This document shows positions 8,980 through 16,940 of a DNA stretch of 40,874 nt, one piece after another. The translations under genes and the position numbers were made by a program. Numbering within the stretch: position 1 is the first letter of the stretch; each line of letters begins with the position of its first letter. The notes beneath the pieces are model-generated. The model saw nothing but the letters and a program-made list of their open reading frames with translations, did no database searches and was not told the origin of the DNA. The DNA is from an uncultured bacterium (GTDB taxonomy: Bacteria > Verrucomicrobiota > Kiritimatiellia > CAIVKH01). The stretch covers positions 1 through 40,874 of the forward strand of contig CAIVKH010000222.1 of assembly GCA_903906425.1 (NCBI GenBank), written 5' to 3'.

Positions 8980-9026
8980 TTCCAATCATTGGAAAAGTGC
9001 GGCTCCGAAATTTCCAATGATTGGAA
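8980..9026. repeat. Palindrome cluster 3 (two copies)
   Basis: Perfect palindromes lie at 8980-8994 (centre C) and 9012-9026 (G), 32 bp apart with a 17-nt spacer. The pair forms a perfect 15-bp inverted repeat. It begins 18 bp after the GH28 stop and ends 31 bp before the metalloprotease start. Confidence 0.95.
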
Positions 9027-9057
9027 ATGGCGGGGAATTGAAATAGAAGTCTGCCGC

Positions 9058-10866
9058 ATGAAACGAAGAATTGTGCTCTTGTTGGCGCTGCTGCTGCCGC
9101 CGTTTCTCATGTTGCGCGCGGCGGAAAATGATGCGCGTCCGCTCGTCGCATCGGCGCGGCGGATTCTGGAAACGTATCGGGCGGATGACGCGAAGCCGGC
9201 GAAGAAGAAGCTGCACGTCGTTTGCTGGCGGAGCAGCGACACGGAATTTCCGGCCGATCATCGGGCGCGGTTGCGCGCGATCATGGAGAACATTCGCGAT
9301 TTCTACGCCAGCGAAATGGAGCGCCTCGGATTCGGGCACATTTCGTTTCCGCTCGATTATGACGCGGCGGGCGGGTTCGTCGTCCATGAGGTGGTCGGGG
9401 AAAAGATGTCGAAGGAATATGACCAGCCGACGGGCGGCGGCCCAATTCGCAAGGAATGCTGGCGCGCGTTGCGGGCGGAGGGCCTCGATCCGGATAATGA
9501 GACGATCTTGATCTTCACAAATCTGGCCGACTGGGATCCGGTGAAGCTCACGTTCTCTCATCACAGCCCGTACATGGGATCGGGCGATTACAAGCGCGGC
9601 ATCTGCTGGCAGCTCGATCATGCGGGGCTTGCTGTTTCGAATCTGACGCTGAAGACGCCGATGATCCGGGACAAGGAATACGGGCGGATTTCGCTCGGCA
9701 AGCACAACTCGATTTTCATCGGCGGCATCGCGCACGAACTCGGCCACGCGCTCGGTTTGCCGCACTGCCGCGAGACGGACGACGAGAAGCAGACGATGGG
9801 AACGTCGCTGATGGGCTCGGGCAACCGAACCTATGCCGATCAACTTCGCGGCGAAGGCAGGGGCAGCTTCCTCACACTCGCCGGCGCGCTCCAGCTCGCT
9901 TCGCATCCGCTCTTCAGCGGAACCGCGAAGGGATTGGACGTGCCGGGCAAAGCAAAATTCTCCGGGCTGTCCGTAACCGCGAAGCGCGGCGAGTTCGTCG
10001 TTTCCGGCTCGGTCTCCGGCAGCGTTCCGGTTTATGCGGTCGTCGCATATCTCGATCCGAACGACCCGCCGAAGGATTACGACGCGCGCACCGTCTGCAC
10101 CGTCCCAAACGCGGACGGAACGTTTGCGCTGCGTTGCAACGAACTTGTTCCCGGCAAGCCGGCGACGATGCGGCTGGAGGCTTTTCTCGCCAACGGCGCG
10201 GTGGACAGGATCGAGAACGAATACATCGTGGCCAGCGACGGCACGCCGGACGTCACTGCAATGGATGTCAGTTTCGCGTTGGAGAAATTTCTGTCCGCGC
10301 TGGAGACGAACATGCAGCAGGCCGCATCCATTCGCACATCGCTGCCAGAGAACAGCCGCATCCGTCACGTTGCGTCATTGGTCATCGCCGGACGCAACGG
10401 CACGACGCCGAAATTCGCGCCATCGTCCATTCGTGCCGATCAGAAATCTGTCCCGCTCTCCCACGTCGCGCCGATGCAAGCGAAAGTCGGCTGGTGGAAA
10501 CCGACCTATGACAATCTCCCGCGACCCAACGCGCTTCTGATTTCCGGCGGCGAACTTTTCGACACCGGCATTTTTGCCCATGCCCCGTCGATCTATCGCT
10601 ACGACCTCACCGGCGGCGGTTGGAAACACCTCACCGGAAAATGTGGCCTGCCGTGCCAGACGCCCTTCACCGAGGGTTCCGTGATTTTCGTCATCCGCGC
10701 CGACGGAAAGGAAATGCTGCGCACGAAAAAGTTCACCAGTAATCGCACGAGCAGTTTCGACATCAATCTGACCGGCGTCCGCGAGCTTGAACTGATCACC
10801 GAAGATGCCGGCGACGGAAATTCGAACGACTGGGGCCTGTGGCTCGGCGCCGAACTGACTCGCTGA
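9058..10866 (+). CDS. Secreted metzincin-like zinc metalloprotease with C-terminal NPCBM domain
   Basis: Predicted extracytoplasmic zinc protease of 602 residues. A signal peptide (MKRRIVLLLALLLPPFLML) is followed by a catalytic domain carrying HELGHALGLPH at about residue 226, the HExxHxxGxxH zinc site of metzincins, and a downstream TSLMGSGN that could provide the Met-turn. Residues about 465-602 match an NPCBM/NEW2 carbohydrate-binding module (KVGWWKPTYDNLP, FDTGIFAHAPSIYRYDL, SNDWGLWLGAEL). The start at ATG 9058 is chosen because upstream in-frame sequence is only translated palindrome. The combination suggests a protease acting on glycosylated targets or anchored to glycans. The exact peptidase family is not clear. 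Confidence 0.85.
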   Translation: MKRRIVLLLALLLPPFLMLRAAENDARPLVASARRILETYRADDAKPAKKKLHVVCWRSSDTEFPADHRARLRAIMENIRDFYASEMERLGFGHISFPLDYDAAGGFVVHEVVGEKMSKEYDQPTGGGPIRKECWRALRAEGLDPDNETILIFTNLADWDPVKLTFSHHSPYMGSGDYKRGICWQLDHAGLAVSNLTLKTPMIRDKEYGRISLGKHNSIFIGGIAHELGHALGLPHCRETDDEKQTMGTSLMGSGNRTYADQLRGEGRGSFLTLAGALQLASHPLFSGTAKGLDVPGKAKFSGLSVTAKRGEFVVSGSVSGSVPVYAVVAYLDPNDPPKDYDARTVCTVPNADGTFALRCNELVPGKPATMRLEAFLANGAVDRIENEYIVASDGTPDVTAMDVSFALEKFLSALETNMQQAASIRTSLPENSRIRHVASLVIAGRNGTTPKFAPSSIRADQKSVPLSHVAPMQAKVGWWKPTYDNLPRPNALLISGGELFDTGIFAHAPSIYRYDLTGGGWKHLTGKCGLPCQTPFTEGSVIFVIRADGKEMLRTKKFTSNRTSSFDINLTGVRELELITEDAGDGNSNDWGLWLGAELTR

Positions 10867-10933
10867 CAGAAATCCGCTTCATGCGCCCAAAATTGCGATG
10901 AAGGCACGGCGGGGCGCAGGGCGCAGACAGAAT

Positions 10934-10980
10934 TTCCAATCATTGGAGAATTTCACAAGCGAGACTTCCAATGATTGGAA
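10934..10980. repeat. Palindrome cluster 4 (two copies)
   Basis: The copies lie at 10934-10948 (TTCCAATCATTGGAG, one terminal mismatch) and 10966-10980 (perfect, centre G), 32 bp apart. The cluster ends 17 bp before the phosphoesterase start. The terminal G of the first copy could still form a G-U wobble with the first U of the second in RNA. Confidence 0.93.
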
Positions 10981-10997
10981 GTGACAAAAGAAATCCG

Positions 10998-12401
10998 ATG
11001 AAACGAAACATATTTTTGATCGTTGGATTGCTGCTGACTGCTTCGGTTGCGAAAGCCGCCAATGAGAAGCCCGCGCACAAGAACGGATCGCGGCAGCCGG
11101 TTCAGATTTCGGTGTGCAACGATGTCCCGGCGCATCCGTTCGATTTGATTCTCGGAAGGCCGACGTCGAATTCCGTCACGATCAGCGTGCTTTTTTATCA
11201 GGACGCGGAGGGCCGCATCGAATATGGAACGCGGAGCGGAAATCTCGATGCCGCGTCGCCGTCGCAGAAATTCAAGGCGTGCGAGCCGGCCGAAATTTGC
11301 CTGAACTCGCTGCCGCCGGACGCGCAGATTTTTTACCGGCTTCACACGGCGCAGACGAGCAGCCCGGAATTTTCGTTTCACACCGCGCGTCCGCAGGGCG
11401 GGGCATTCAAGTTCACGATCACGGCGGATTCGCATCTCGACGAGCATTCCGATTGCGAGTTCTACCAGCGCACGCTCGCGAACGCGCTGGCGGACAAAGC
11501 TGATTTCAACATTGATCTTGGCGATACGTTCATGACGGAAAAGCACGCAAGCCGGACGAATGCGGCGAAGCAATATCTCTCGCAGCGATTTTATTTCGGC
11601 ACGCTTTGCAAATCCGCGCCGCTTTTTCTTGTGCTCGGAAATCACGACGGCGAAAGTCCGCGCGGCCGCGGCGATGAATCCGACAGCCTCGCGATCTGGG
11701 CGAACGCGACGCGAAAAAAATATTATCCGAATCCGGTCCCCGACAATTTCTATTCTGGCGACGCAACGAAACACCCGCAGGCTGGGCTGCTTCAGGATTA
11801 CTTCGCGTGGACGTGGGGCGACGCGCTGTTCGTCACGCTCGATCCGTTTTGGTTTTCGCAGCCGCAGCGCGGAAGAAAAGACAACTGGAACCGCACACTT
11901 GGAACGGAACAATATCTGTGGCTCATGCACACGCTCGAAAAAAGCCAGGCAGGCTACAAATTCATTTTCATCCACCATCTTGTTGGCGGCGGCGATGACC
12001 AATGCCGCGGCGGCATCGAAGCCGCGCCATATTTCGAGTGGGGCGGACATAATCGTGACGGGAGCGACGGTTTCAAAGAAAACCGTCCCGGCTGGCCGCT
12101 GCCGGTTCATCAGCTTTTGGTGAAGAACAACGTCACCGCCGTTTTCCACGGCCACGATCATCTATTTGCGAAGCAGGAACTCGATGGAATCGTTTATCAG
12201 GAATGTCCGCAACCGAGCGATCCGAACGGCAGCCTGCGCAACGCGGCGGCATACGGCTACACGAACGGCGTCATCCTCGCGAGTTCCGGCCATCTGCGCG
12301 TCGCCGTTTCCGCGAGCGAAGCAAAAGTTGATTGCGTCCGGAATGACGGCTCGATCGCGCATACATACGTGATCACCCCGCGTGTCGCGCATTTCCAATG
12401 A
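10998..12401 (+). CDS. Secreted calcineurin-like metallophosphoesterase (purple-acid-phosphatase type)
   Basis: Predicted secreted phosphohydrolase, 467 residues, with a signal peptide (MKRNIFLIVGLLLTASVAKA). Residues about 40-130 look like the fibronectin-like N-terminal domain of purple acid phosphatases. The metallophosphoesterase motifs follow in order: ADSH (about 143), LGDTF (about 175), GNHDG (about 214), FIHH (about 325) and HGHDH (about 385), giving the full set of Asp, Asn and His ligands for two metals. ATG 10998 lies 17 bp after repeat cluster 4. The protein ends RVAHFQ: its last two codons and stop (TTC CAA TGA) are the first half of a palindrome in cluster 5. A role in phosphate release or phosphoester removal from polymers is inferred. 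Confidence 0.87.
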   Translation: MKRNIFLIVGLLLTASVAKAANEKPAHKNGSRQPVQISVCNDVPAHPFDLILGRPTSNSVTISVLFYQDAEGRIEYGTRSGNLDAASPSQKFKACEPAEICLNSLPPDAQIFYRLHTAQTSSPEFSFHTARPQGGAFKFTITADSHLDEHSDCEFYQRTLANALADKADFNIDLGDTFMTEKHASRTNAAKQYLSQRFYFGTLCKSAPLFLVLGNHDGESPRGRGDESDSLAIWANATRKKYYPNPVPDNFYSGDATKHPQAGLLQDYFAWTWGDALFVTLDPFWFSQPQRGRKDNWNRTLGTEQYLWLMHTLEKSQAGYKFIFIHHLVGGGDDQCRGGIEAAPYFEWGGHNRDGSDGFKENRPGWPLPVHQLLVKNNVTAVFHGHDHLFAKQELDGIVYQECPQPSDPNGSLRNAAAYGYTNGVILASSGHLRVAVSASEAKVDCVRNDGSIAHTYVITPRVAHFQ

Positions 12402-12472
12402 TTGGAAGTTTCCGTTCCGCAAATTGCCAATCATTGGCAAAGACCGGCGCCGCAATCTTCCAATGATTGGAA
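12393..12472. repeat. Palindrome cluster 5 (three copies, one doubly substituted)
   Basis: Copies lie at 12393-12407 (centre G), 12425-12439 (TGCCAATCATTGGCA, centre C) and 12458-12472 (G); intervals are 32 and 33 bp. The middle copy differs from consensus at two symmetric positions that keep it a perfect palindrome. The first copy overlaps the phosphoesterase stop codon. The next gene starts 235 bp downstream. Confidence 0.94.
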
Positions 12473-12707
12473 GTATTCCGCCGCCCGGATGCCATCGCAC
12501 GGGTGGTCGCGAGAATTGCGCCGATAAATGCGATGCCTTGGACTAGCCGCGGTGTCGTTCGAGCTTCACGTGAGCTGCGGATCAAACTCGATCTGAAATG
12601 ATGCCGCGGCTTCTTGACGGTATCTGCCGGGATTGGTAACAGCAATGCCGCGCGGCCGGCGGCGGGCGTGCTTTTGAAGCACGTTGTGAAGAAATTGGAG
12701 AAATGAA
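12473..12707. promoter_or_regulatory. Leader of the Gfo/Idh-deoC operon, with a small hairpin
   Basis: This region probably carries the promoter of the four-gene operon that follows. A perfect hairpin with stem CGTGCTT and loop TTG lies at 12667-12683. The ribosome-binding site TTGGAG at about 12694-12699 is followed seven bases later by the ATG at 12708. A CACGTG hexamer near 12568 is flanked by AGCT repeats and could be an operator. No canonical -35/-10 pair stands out. Confidence 0.4.
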
Positions 12708-13841
12708 ATGACACAAATAAGGGCAGGAGTTATTGGCACGGGCTTCATCGGCCCCGTTCATATCGAAGCATTGCGTCGCGTGGGAGCAAGCGTCGTCGCG
12801 TTGTGCGATCTTCCGGATCGGGTCAAGGCCGCTGCCGATAGATTTGGAATTCCGGAGGTCTTCGGTGATTATCGCGAACTGCTGCGCTCACCAAACATTG
12901 ATGTCGTCCACATCACGTCGCCGAACCGTTTTCACTGTGAGATGTCGCTTGCGGCTTTGCGCGCGGGCAAACACGTTGTCTGCGAAAAGCCGCTGGCGAT
13001 GAACACGCGCGAAACGGCGCAAATCGTGAAGCTGGCGCGAAGCAGCGGCAAAGTTTTTGCGGTGAATTACAACGTCCGTTTTTATCCCGCGGTCCTCGCA
13101 CTGCATCATGCCGTCGCTCGCGGCGAACTTGGCGAGATCATTCATGTCAACGGTTCCTACATGCAGGATTGGCTGTTCAAAGACACCGACTACAACTGGC
13201 GGCTGCTGCCACAGGAAGGCGGCAAACTCCGCGCCGTTGCCGATATCGGCACGCACTGGATGGATACCGTTTCATTCATTCTCGGCGCGAAGATCGCTGC
13301 TGTTTTTGCCGATCTGCAAACGTGGCACAAACAGCGCAAGCGCCCGATTGGCGAAGTGCAGACGTTCGCGAAGGCTGACGCGAAAATGCGCTATGCCACC
13401 TACAAAGTCGCGACGGAAGATTTCGCCAGCGTGCTGCTGCAATTCAGCAATGGCGCGCGCGGCAATCTCGGCGTTTCGCAGGTGGCTGCAGGCCGCAAGA
13501 ACTGCATACGCATCGAAATTTACGGCTCGAATAAATCTGCGTGGTGGTGCTCGGAAGAACCGGAGACTCTCCATTTCGGCAATCGCGATGGCGCAAATGA
13601 AACGGCCGTGCGTGCCACGCCCGCATTTGGCAATGGCGCTGCCGGCTTCATGGATTATCCGCCCGGCCACGTCGAAGGTTTTCCCGACACGTTCAAAATG
13701 CTATTTAGGAATATCTATGCCGCCGTCGCCGGCGGCAAGAGCGAGCGACTTTTTGCCACCGCCGATGACGGCCACAAGGAAGTTGCCGTTTGCGAGGCGA
13801 TCATGAAGAGCAACAAGTCGCAATCGTGGACGAAGGTTTGA
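12708..13841 (+). CDS. Gfo/Idh/MocA family NAD(P)-dependent sugar oxidoreductase, cytoplasmic
   Basis: Predicted dehydrogenase oxidising a hydroxyl of a sugar or sugar derivative, 377 residues, with no signal peptide. The N-terminus has a Rossmann motif (AGVIGTGFIGPVHIEAL), followed by the family CEKPLAM motif near residue 95. The C-terminal alpha/beta domain includes DIGTHWMDTV with a likely catalytic His. A GGAG ribosome-binding site precedes the ATG by seven bases. The TIM-barrel gene starts 21 bp after the stop, with deoC and the NUDIX gene close behind, so this is the first gene of a compact catabolic operon. Unlike most junctions in the window, those inside the operon have no palindromes. 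The substrate is unknown. Confidence 0.88.
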   Translation: MTQIRAGVIGTGFIGPVHIEALRRVGASVVALCDLPDRVKAAADRFGIPEVFGDYRELLRSPNIDVVHITSPNRFHCEMSLAALRAGKHVVCEKPLAMNTRETAQIVKLARSSGKVFAVNYNVRFYPAVLALHHAVARGELGEIIHVNGSYMQDWLFKDTDYNWRLLPQEGGKLRAVADIGTHWMDTVSFILGAKIAAVFADLQTWHKQRKRPIGEVQTFAKADAKMRYATYKVATEDFASVLLQFSNGARGNLGVSQVAAGRKNCIRIEIYGSNKSAWWCSEEPETLHFGNRDGANETAVRATPAFGNGAAGFMDYPPGHVEGFPDTFKMLFRNIYAAVAGGKSERLFATADDGHKEVAVCEAIMKSNKSQSWTKV

Positions 13842-13862
13842 ACCGCAACTGAAAGGAACATT

Positions 13863-14777
13863 ATGAAACTCGGATTCGTGTCAGCCATTTTGCCCGAACT
13901 CAATTTCGAACAGATTCTCGCATTCGGCGCCTCGGAGCGCCTCGCTTGTGTTGAAATCATGTGCTGGCCCGTCGGCAAGGCAGAACGAAAATATGCCGGC
14001 GTTACGCACATTGATGTCGCCGATTTTACGAGGGCGAAAGCAGATGATGTCAATGCGCTCTGCGCCAAATACGGCGTCGGAATTACCGCGCTCGGTTATT
14101 ATCCCAATGCGCTCGATCCCGATGCCGTCGTCGCGAAGAAGGGGACGGACCACCTGAAGAAAGTTATTCGCGCTGCGGAAATGCTCGGTCTAAAGAATGT
14201 CAATTCCTTCATCGGCCGCGATTGGACGAAATCGGTTGATGAGAACTGGCCGCGGTTTCTGAAAACGTGGAAGCCGCTGATCGCGTTCGCCGAAGATCAC
14301 GGCGTCAAGATTGGCATCGAAAATTGTCCGATGCTGTTCACGCGCGATGAGTGGCCGGGCGGGAAAAATCTGATGACAACGCCCGTCATCTGGCGGCGCG
14401 CTTTCAGCGACATTCCGAGCAAGAAGTTCGGCCTCAATTACGATCCATCGCACTTCATCTTGCAAGGCATGGACCCGCTTTCTCCGCTGCGCGAATTCAA
14501 GGACAAGCTCTTCCACCTTCACGCAAAAGATGTCCGCATTCGCCGCGAGCGTATCAACGATGTTGGCATTTTTTCGCTTCCACTGGAATGGCACCAGCCA
14601 CGTATTCCCGGATATGGCGACATCGACTGGGCGCGATTCATGGCTGCGCTGATGAATGTTGGCTACGAGGGCCCGGTGTGTATCGAGGTTGAGGATGATA
14701 CGTTCGGAAAGACGCTCGATGGCCGCAAGTCCGCCGTCAAAGTTGCGCGGAATGTGTTGCAACCTTTCTTTGCATAA
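13863..14777 (+). CDS. Sugar phosphate isomerase/epimerase-like TIM-barrel protein, cytoplasmic
   Basis: Member of the xylose-isomerase-like TIM-barrel (AP endonuclease 2) superfamily, 304 residues, cytoplasmic. Typical metal-site segments are visible: [21 protein letters not shown] and a late CIEVEDD, giving Glu, Asp, His and Glu ligands. The AAAGGAA ribosome-binding site precedes the ATG at 13863. It sits between the Gfo/Idh gene and deoC, so it probably acts on the product of the dehydrogenase, either by epimerising or isomerising it or by beta-elimination. Members of this superfamily work with Gfo/Idh enzymes in inositol catabolism and in glycoside cleavage through 3-keto intermediates. 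The specific reaction cannot be read from sequence alone. Confidence 0.85.
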   Translation: MKLGFVSAILPELNFEQILAFGASERLACVEIMCWPVGKAERKYAGVTHIDVADFTRAKADDVNALCAKYGVGITALGYYPNALDPDAVVAKKGTDHLKKVIRAAEMLGLKNVNSFIGRDWTKSVDENWPRFLKTWKPLIAFAEDHGVKIGIENCPMLFTRDEWPGGKNLMTTPVIWRRAFSDIPSKKFGLNYDPSHFILQGMDPLSPLREFKDKLFHLHAKDVRIRRERINDVGIFSLPLEWHQPRIPGYGDIDWARFMAALMNVGYEGPVCIEVEDDTFGKTLDGRKSAVKVARNVLQPFFA

Positions 14778-14790
14778 AAAGGAACAGACT

Positions 14791-15585
14791 ATGAAATACA
14801 CGTACGAAGAACTCGCGAAGATGATTGACCATTCGCTCCTGCAACCGACGGTCACAGATCAAGAGTTTGAAGAAGGCTGCAAGATTGCCGCGAAATATGG
14901 TGTCGCGTCGGTGTGCATCAAACCCTACGCCGTCAAACGCGCCATCGAGTTGCTGCGCGGCACCGGCGTCAAAGTCGGCTGCGTCATCGGATTTCCTCAC
15001 GGCAATTCCTGCACCGAGTCCAAGCGCTACGAAACCGAACTGGCCTGCCGCGATGGCGCCGTCGAAATTGACATGGTCATCAACATCGGCAAGGCGCTCA
15101 GCGGCGAATGGAACTTTGTCGAGAACGACGTGAAAGCCGTCTGCGATGAAGCGCATAAACACGGCGCGAAAGTGAAAGTCATTTTCGAAAATGATTACCT
15201 CGCGAAAGGCGGCGCGGGCCTCAGTGGAGACGATTTCAAGCGCAAGCTTTGCCAGATTTGCGAGCGCGCCGGAGCTGACTGGGTGAAGACTTCGACGGGC
15301 TACGGTTTCGTGAAACAGCCCGACGGCAGCTACAACTACAAAGGCGCAACCGCGCACGACATCGCATTGATGCGGGCGACCTGCTCTCCGAAAGTGCAGG
15401 TCAAAGCCGCGGGCGGCGTGCGTGACCTCGACGGTCTCATCATGACGCGCGATCTCGGTTGCACGCGTTGCGGTGCCACGGCGACGGCTGCGCTGCTCGA
15501 CGAATATCGACGGCGCGAGGCCGCGGAAAAGGCAGGCCAGAAGCTCGAAAGCAAAGGCGGCGGTATCGGTTCCGGCGGCTACTGA
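14791..15585 (+). CDS. deoC: Deoxyribose-phosphate aldolase (DERA)
   Basis: Predicted class I aldolase interconverting 2-deoxyribose 5-phosphate with acetaldehyde and glyceraldehyde 3-phosphate. The protein has 264 residues with the expected opening (MIDHSLLQPTVTDQEFEEGC). The Schiff-base Lys is in VKTSTGYG (Lys166) and the second active-site Lys is in VKAAGGVRD (Lys205). The acceptor-site segment GFPHG is also present. The C-terminal tail is Gly/Ser-rich (KGGGIGSGGY). ATG 14791 follows AAAAGGAACAG and lies 13 bp after the TIM-barrel stop. Presence in a Gfo/Idh operon rather than a nucleoside operon suggests it may act on a deoxy-sugar phosphate from carbohydrate breakdown. That is inference. 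Confidence 0.94.
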   Translation: MKYTYEELAKMIDHSLLQPTVTDQEFEEGCKIAAKYGVASVCIKPYAVKRAIELLRGTGVKVGCVIGFPHGNSCTESKRYETELACRDGAVEIDMVINIGKALSGEWNFVENDVKAVCDEAHKHGAKVKVIFENDYLAKGGAGLSGDDFKRKLCQICERAGADWVKTSTGYGFVKQPDGSYNYKGATAHDIALMRATCSPKVQVKAAGGVRDLDGLIMTRDLGCTRCGATATAALLDEYRRREAAEKAGQKLESKGGGIGSGGY

Positions 15586-15605
15586 GCGGCGTGAGGAACG
15601 TCGCG

Positions 15606-16139
15606 ATGAGCGCGCCAATTGACCTTTTCGATTTTTGCCCGCGCTGCGGCAAGCCGCTGCCCGGCGGCAAGCGAACTAACTTCATCGAATGCGGTGCGTG
15701 CGGCCTGCTCTTCTTCCTCAACGCACCGGTCGCCGCCGGCGTAATCATCGTGGACGATGAGAACCGCGTTCTTTTTCTGCGCCGCGCCAAAGATCCCGGC
15801 AAGGGCAAACTCGGACTGCCGGGCGGCTTTGCAAACATCGGTGAAACAGCCGAAGAGAACGTGCGCCGCGAAGCGCGTGAGGAAATCAACATCGAGCTGA
15901 CGTCACTGACCTATCTTTGCTCCAGTCCAAATCCGTACGAATATCGCGGCGTCACATATCCCGTCCTCGATTTGTTCTTCACCGCCCGTCCGCTTTCCCT
16001 CGACACGCTCGCCGCCCTCGAAGATGTGGAAAGTTTTTGCTGGCTTGCTCCCGACGAAATCCGCCTCGACGACATCGCATTTCCATCGGTCAAATTCGCC
16101 GTCAACTTCTGGCTGGCCCGCCAGCACCCGGGCGGATGA
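15606..16139 (+). CDS. NUDIX hydrolase with N-terminal zinc ribbon
   Basis: Predicted Mg-dependent pyrophosphohydrolase of 177 residues. CPRCGKPL and CGACGLLFF near the N-terminus form a four-Cys zinc ribbon like that of NADH pyrophosphatase. The NUDIX box runs from about residue 75 (GGFANIGETAEENVRREAR, then EEINI), matching the GX5EX7REUXEEXGU signature apart from Asn at the final Gly. ATG 15606 has GAGGAA upstream and lies 20 bp after deoC, so it is probably the last gene of the operon. The substrate (dinucleotide, sugar nucleotide or damaged nucleotide) is unknown. The longer in-frame extension into deoC is rejected as overlap. Confidence 0.88.
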   Translation: MSAPIDLFDFCPRCGKPLPGGKRTNFIECGACGLLFFLNAPVAAGVIIVDDENRVLFLRRAKDPGKGKLGLPGGFANIGETAEENVRREAREEINIELTSLTYLCSSPNPYEYRGVTYPVLDLFFTARPLSLDTLAALEDVESFCWLAPDEIRLDDIAFPSVKFAVNFWLARQHPGG

Positions 16140-16283
16140 AGTTTCGCGGCCATCGTCGGACACGGTCGAAATCTGTTTGATTACAGAACTGTCATAATTC
16201 TGTTCGCAATGCCGTTAGGTCGCTGGCGTTCTCTGTCCCGTGAAATGCGAGTAATTCAGCCCGCATCACAAAAAGGGAAAAAC
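16140..16283. promoter_or_regulatory. Leader of the Gly-rich secreted-protein operon
   Basis: This short AT-richer region contains an inverted repeat ACAGAA (16183-16188) and TTCTGT (16198-16203), and an overlapping CTGT/ACAG pair. It could be an operator or promoter element. A weak ribosome-binding site (AAAGGGAAAA) precedes the ATG at 16284. No palindrome of the 15-bp family is present. Confidence 0.35.
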
Positions 16284-16862
16284 ATGAAAACGATGACGGC
16301 AGTGAAATGGATCGCGGCCCTGATGCTGGCTGCAGGTTTGACGGTGTATGCACAGGGCCCCGGCGGAGGAGCGGGCGGCGGCGGTGGTCAAGGCGGTCAG
16401 GGTGGACAACGTGAACGGCCCACGCCGGAACAGATGGCGAAACATCTGATGGAAAAATTCGACGCGAATAAGGACGGCGAACTCACGAAGGATGAATTGA
16501 CGCAGGCTTTGGAAGCTTTGCGCGCGCATCATCCGCAAGGCGGCGGACAAGGCGGCGGTTCTGGCGGTGCGGCGGCAGGCGGCAAAGGCGGCCAGCATCA
16601 CGCGGCGGCAGGCGGCGGCGGACAGCAAGGTGGCGGTCAAGGCGGACAGGCCGGCGAACATAAAGGCCCGCCGTCGGTGGACGAAGCCGCAACGAAAATG
16701 ATCGAGAAGTTTTCGTCCGACAAAAAGGGCCTGACGGAGGCCGAACTGGCAAAAGCGATCGAGGAACATCAAGCAAATCGCGGCCAGCACGGCGGTGGCG
16801 GACAGGGTGGCCACGGCGGGCAGGGCGGCGGATCGACGACCGGAGTGAAAACCAGCCTGTAA
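16284..16862 (+). CDS. Secreted glycine-rich EF-hand protein
   Basis: Predicted extracytoplasmic calcium-binding protein of 192 residues. A signal peptide (MKTMTAVKWIAALMLAAGLT, with cleavage after YAQ) is followed by Gly/Gln-rich low complexity (GGGGQGGQGGQ). A canonical EF-hand loop, DANKDGELTKDE, lies near residue 59, and a second degenerate one (SSDKKGLTEAEL) lies near residue 152. His-rich segments (GGQHHAAAGGGG) separate them. This is the first gene of a three-gene set with the DUF1566 and LTxxQ genes, which share the Gly-rich style. Calcium binding by loop 1 is well supported; the biological role is unknown. Confidence 0.85.
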   Translation: MKTMTAVKWIAALMLAAGLTVYAQGPGGGAGGGGGQGGQGGQRERPTPEQMAKHLMEKFDANKDGELTKDELTQALEALRAHHPQGGGQGGGSGGAAAGGKGGQHHAAAGGGGQQGGGQGGQAGEHKGPPSVDEAATKMIEKFSSDKKGLTEAELAKAIEEHQANRGQHGGGGQGGHGGQGGGSTTGVKTSL

Positions 16863-16873
16863 TCTTCGGCATT

Positions 16874-16920
16874 TTCCAATCATTGGAAGAATCGCCAGCG
16901 TGTTCTTCCAATGATTGGAA
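16874..16920. repeat. Palindrome cluster 6 (two copies)
   Basis: Perfect copies lie at 16874-16888 (centre C) and 16906-16920 (G), 32 bp apart. The cluster starts 11 bp after the EF-hand gene stop and ends 20 bp before the DUF1566 gene start. Confidence 0.95.
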
Positions 16921-16940
16921 GTTGTGAAAGGAACAATGAT

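Noticed and set aside
14656..14790. Extended deoC start inside the preceding TIM-barrel gene
   Set aside because: ATG 14791 has a good ribosome-binding site and gives the standard DERA N-terminus.
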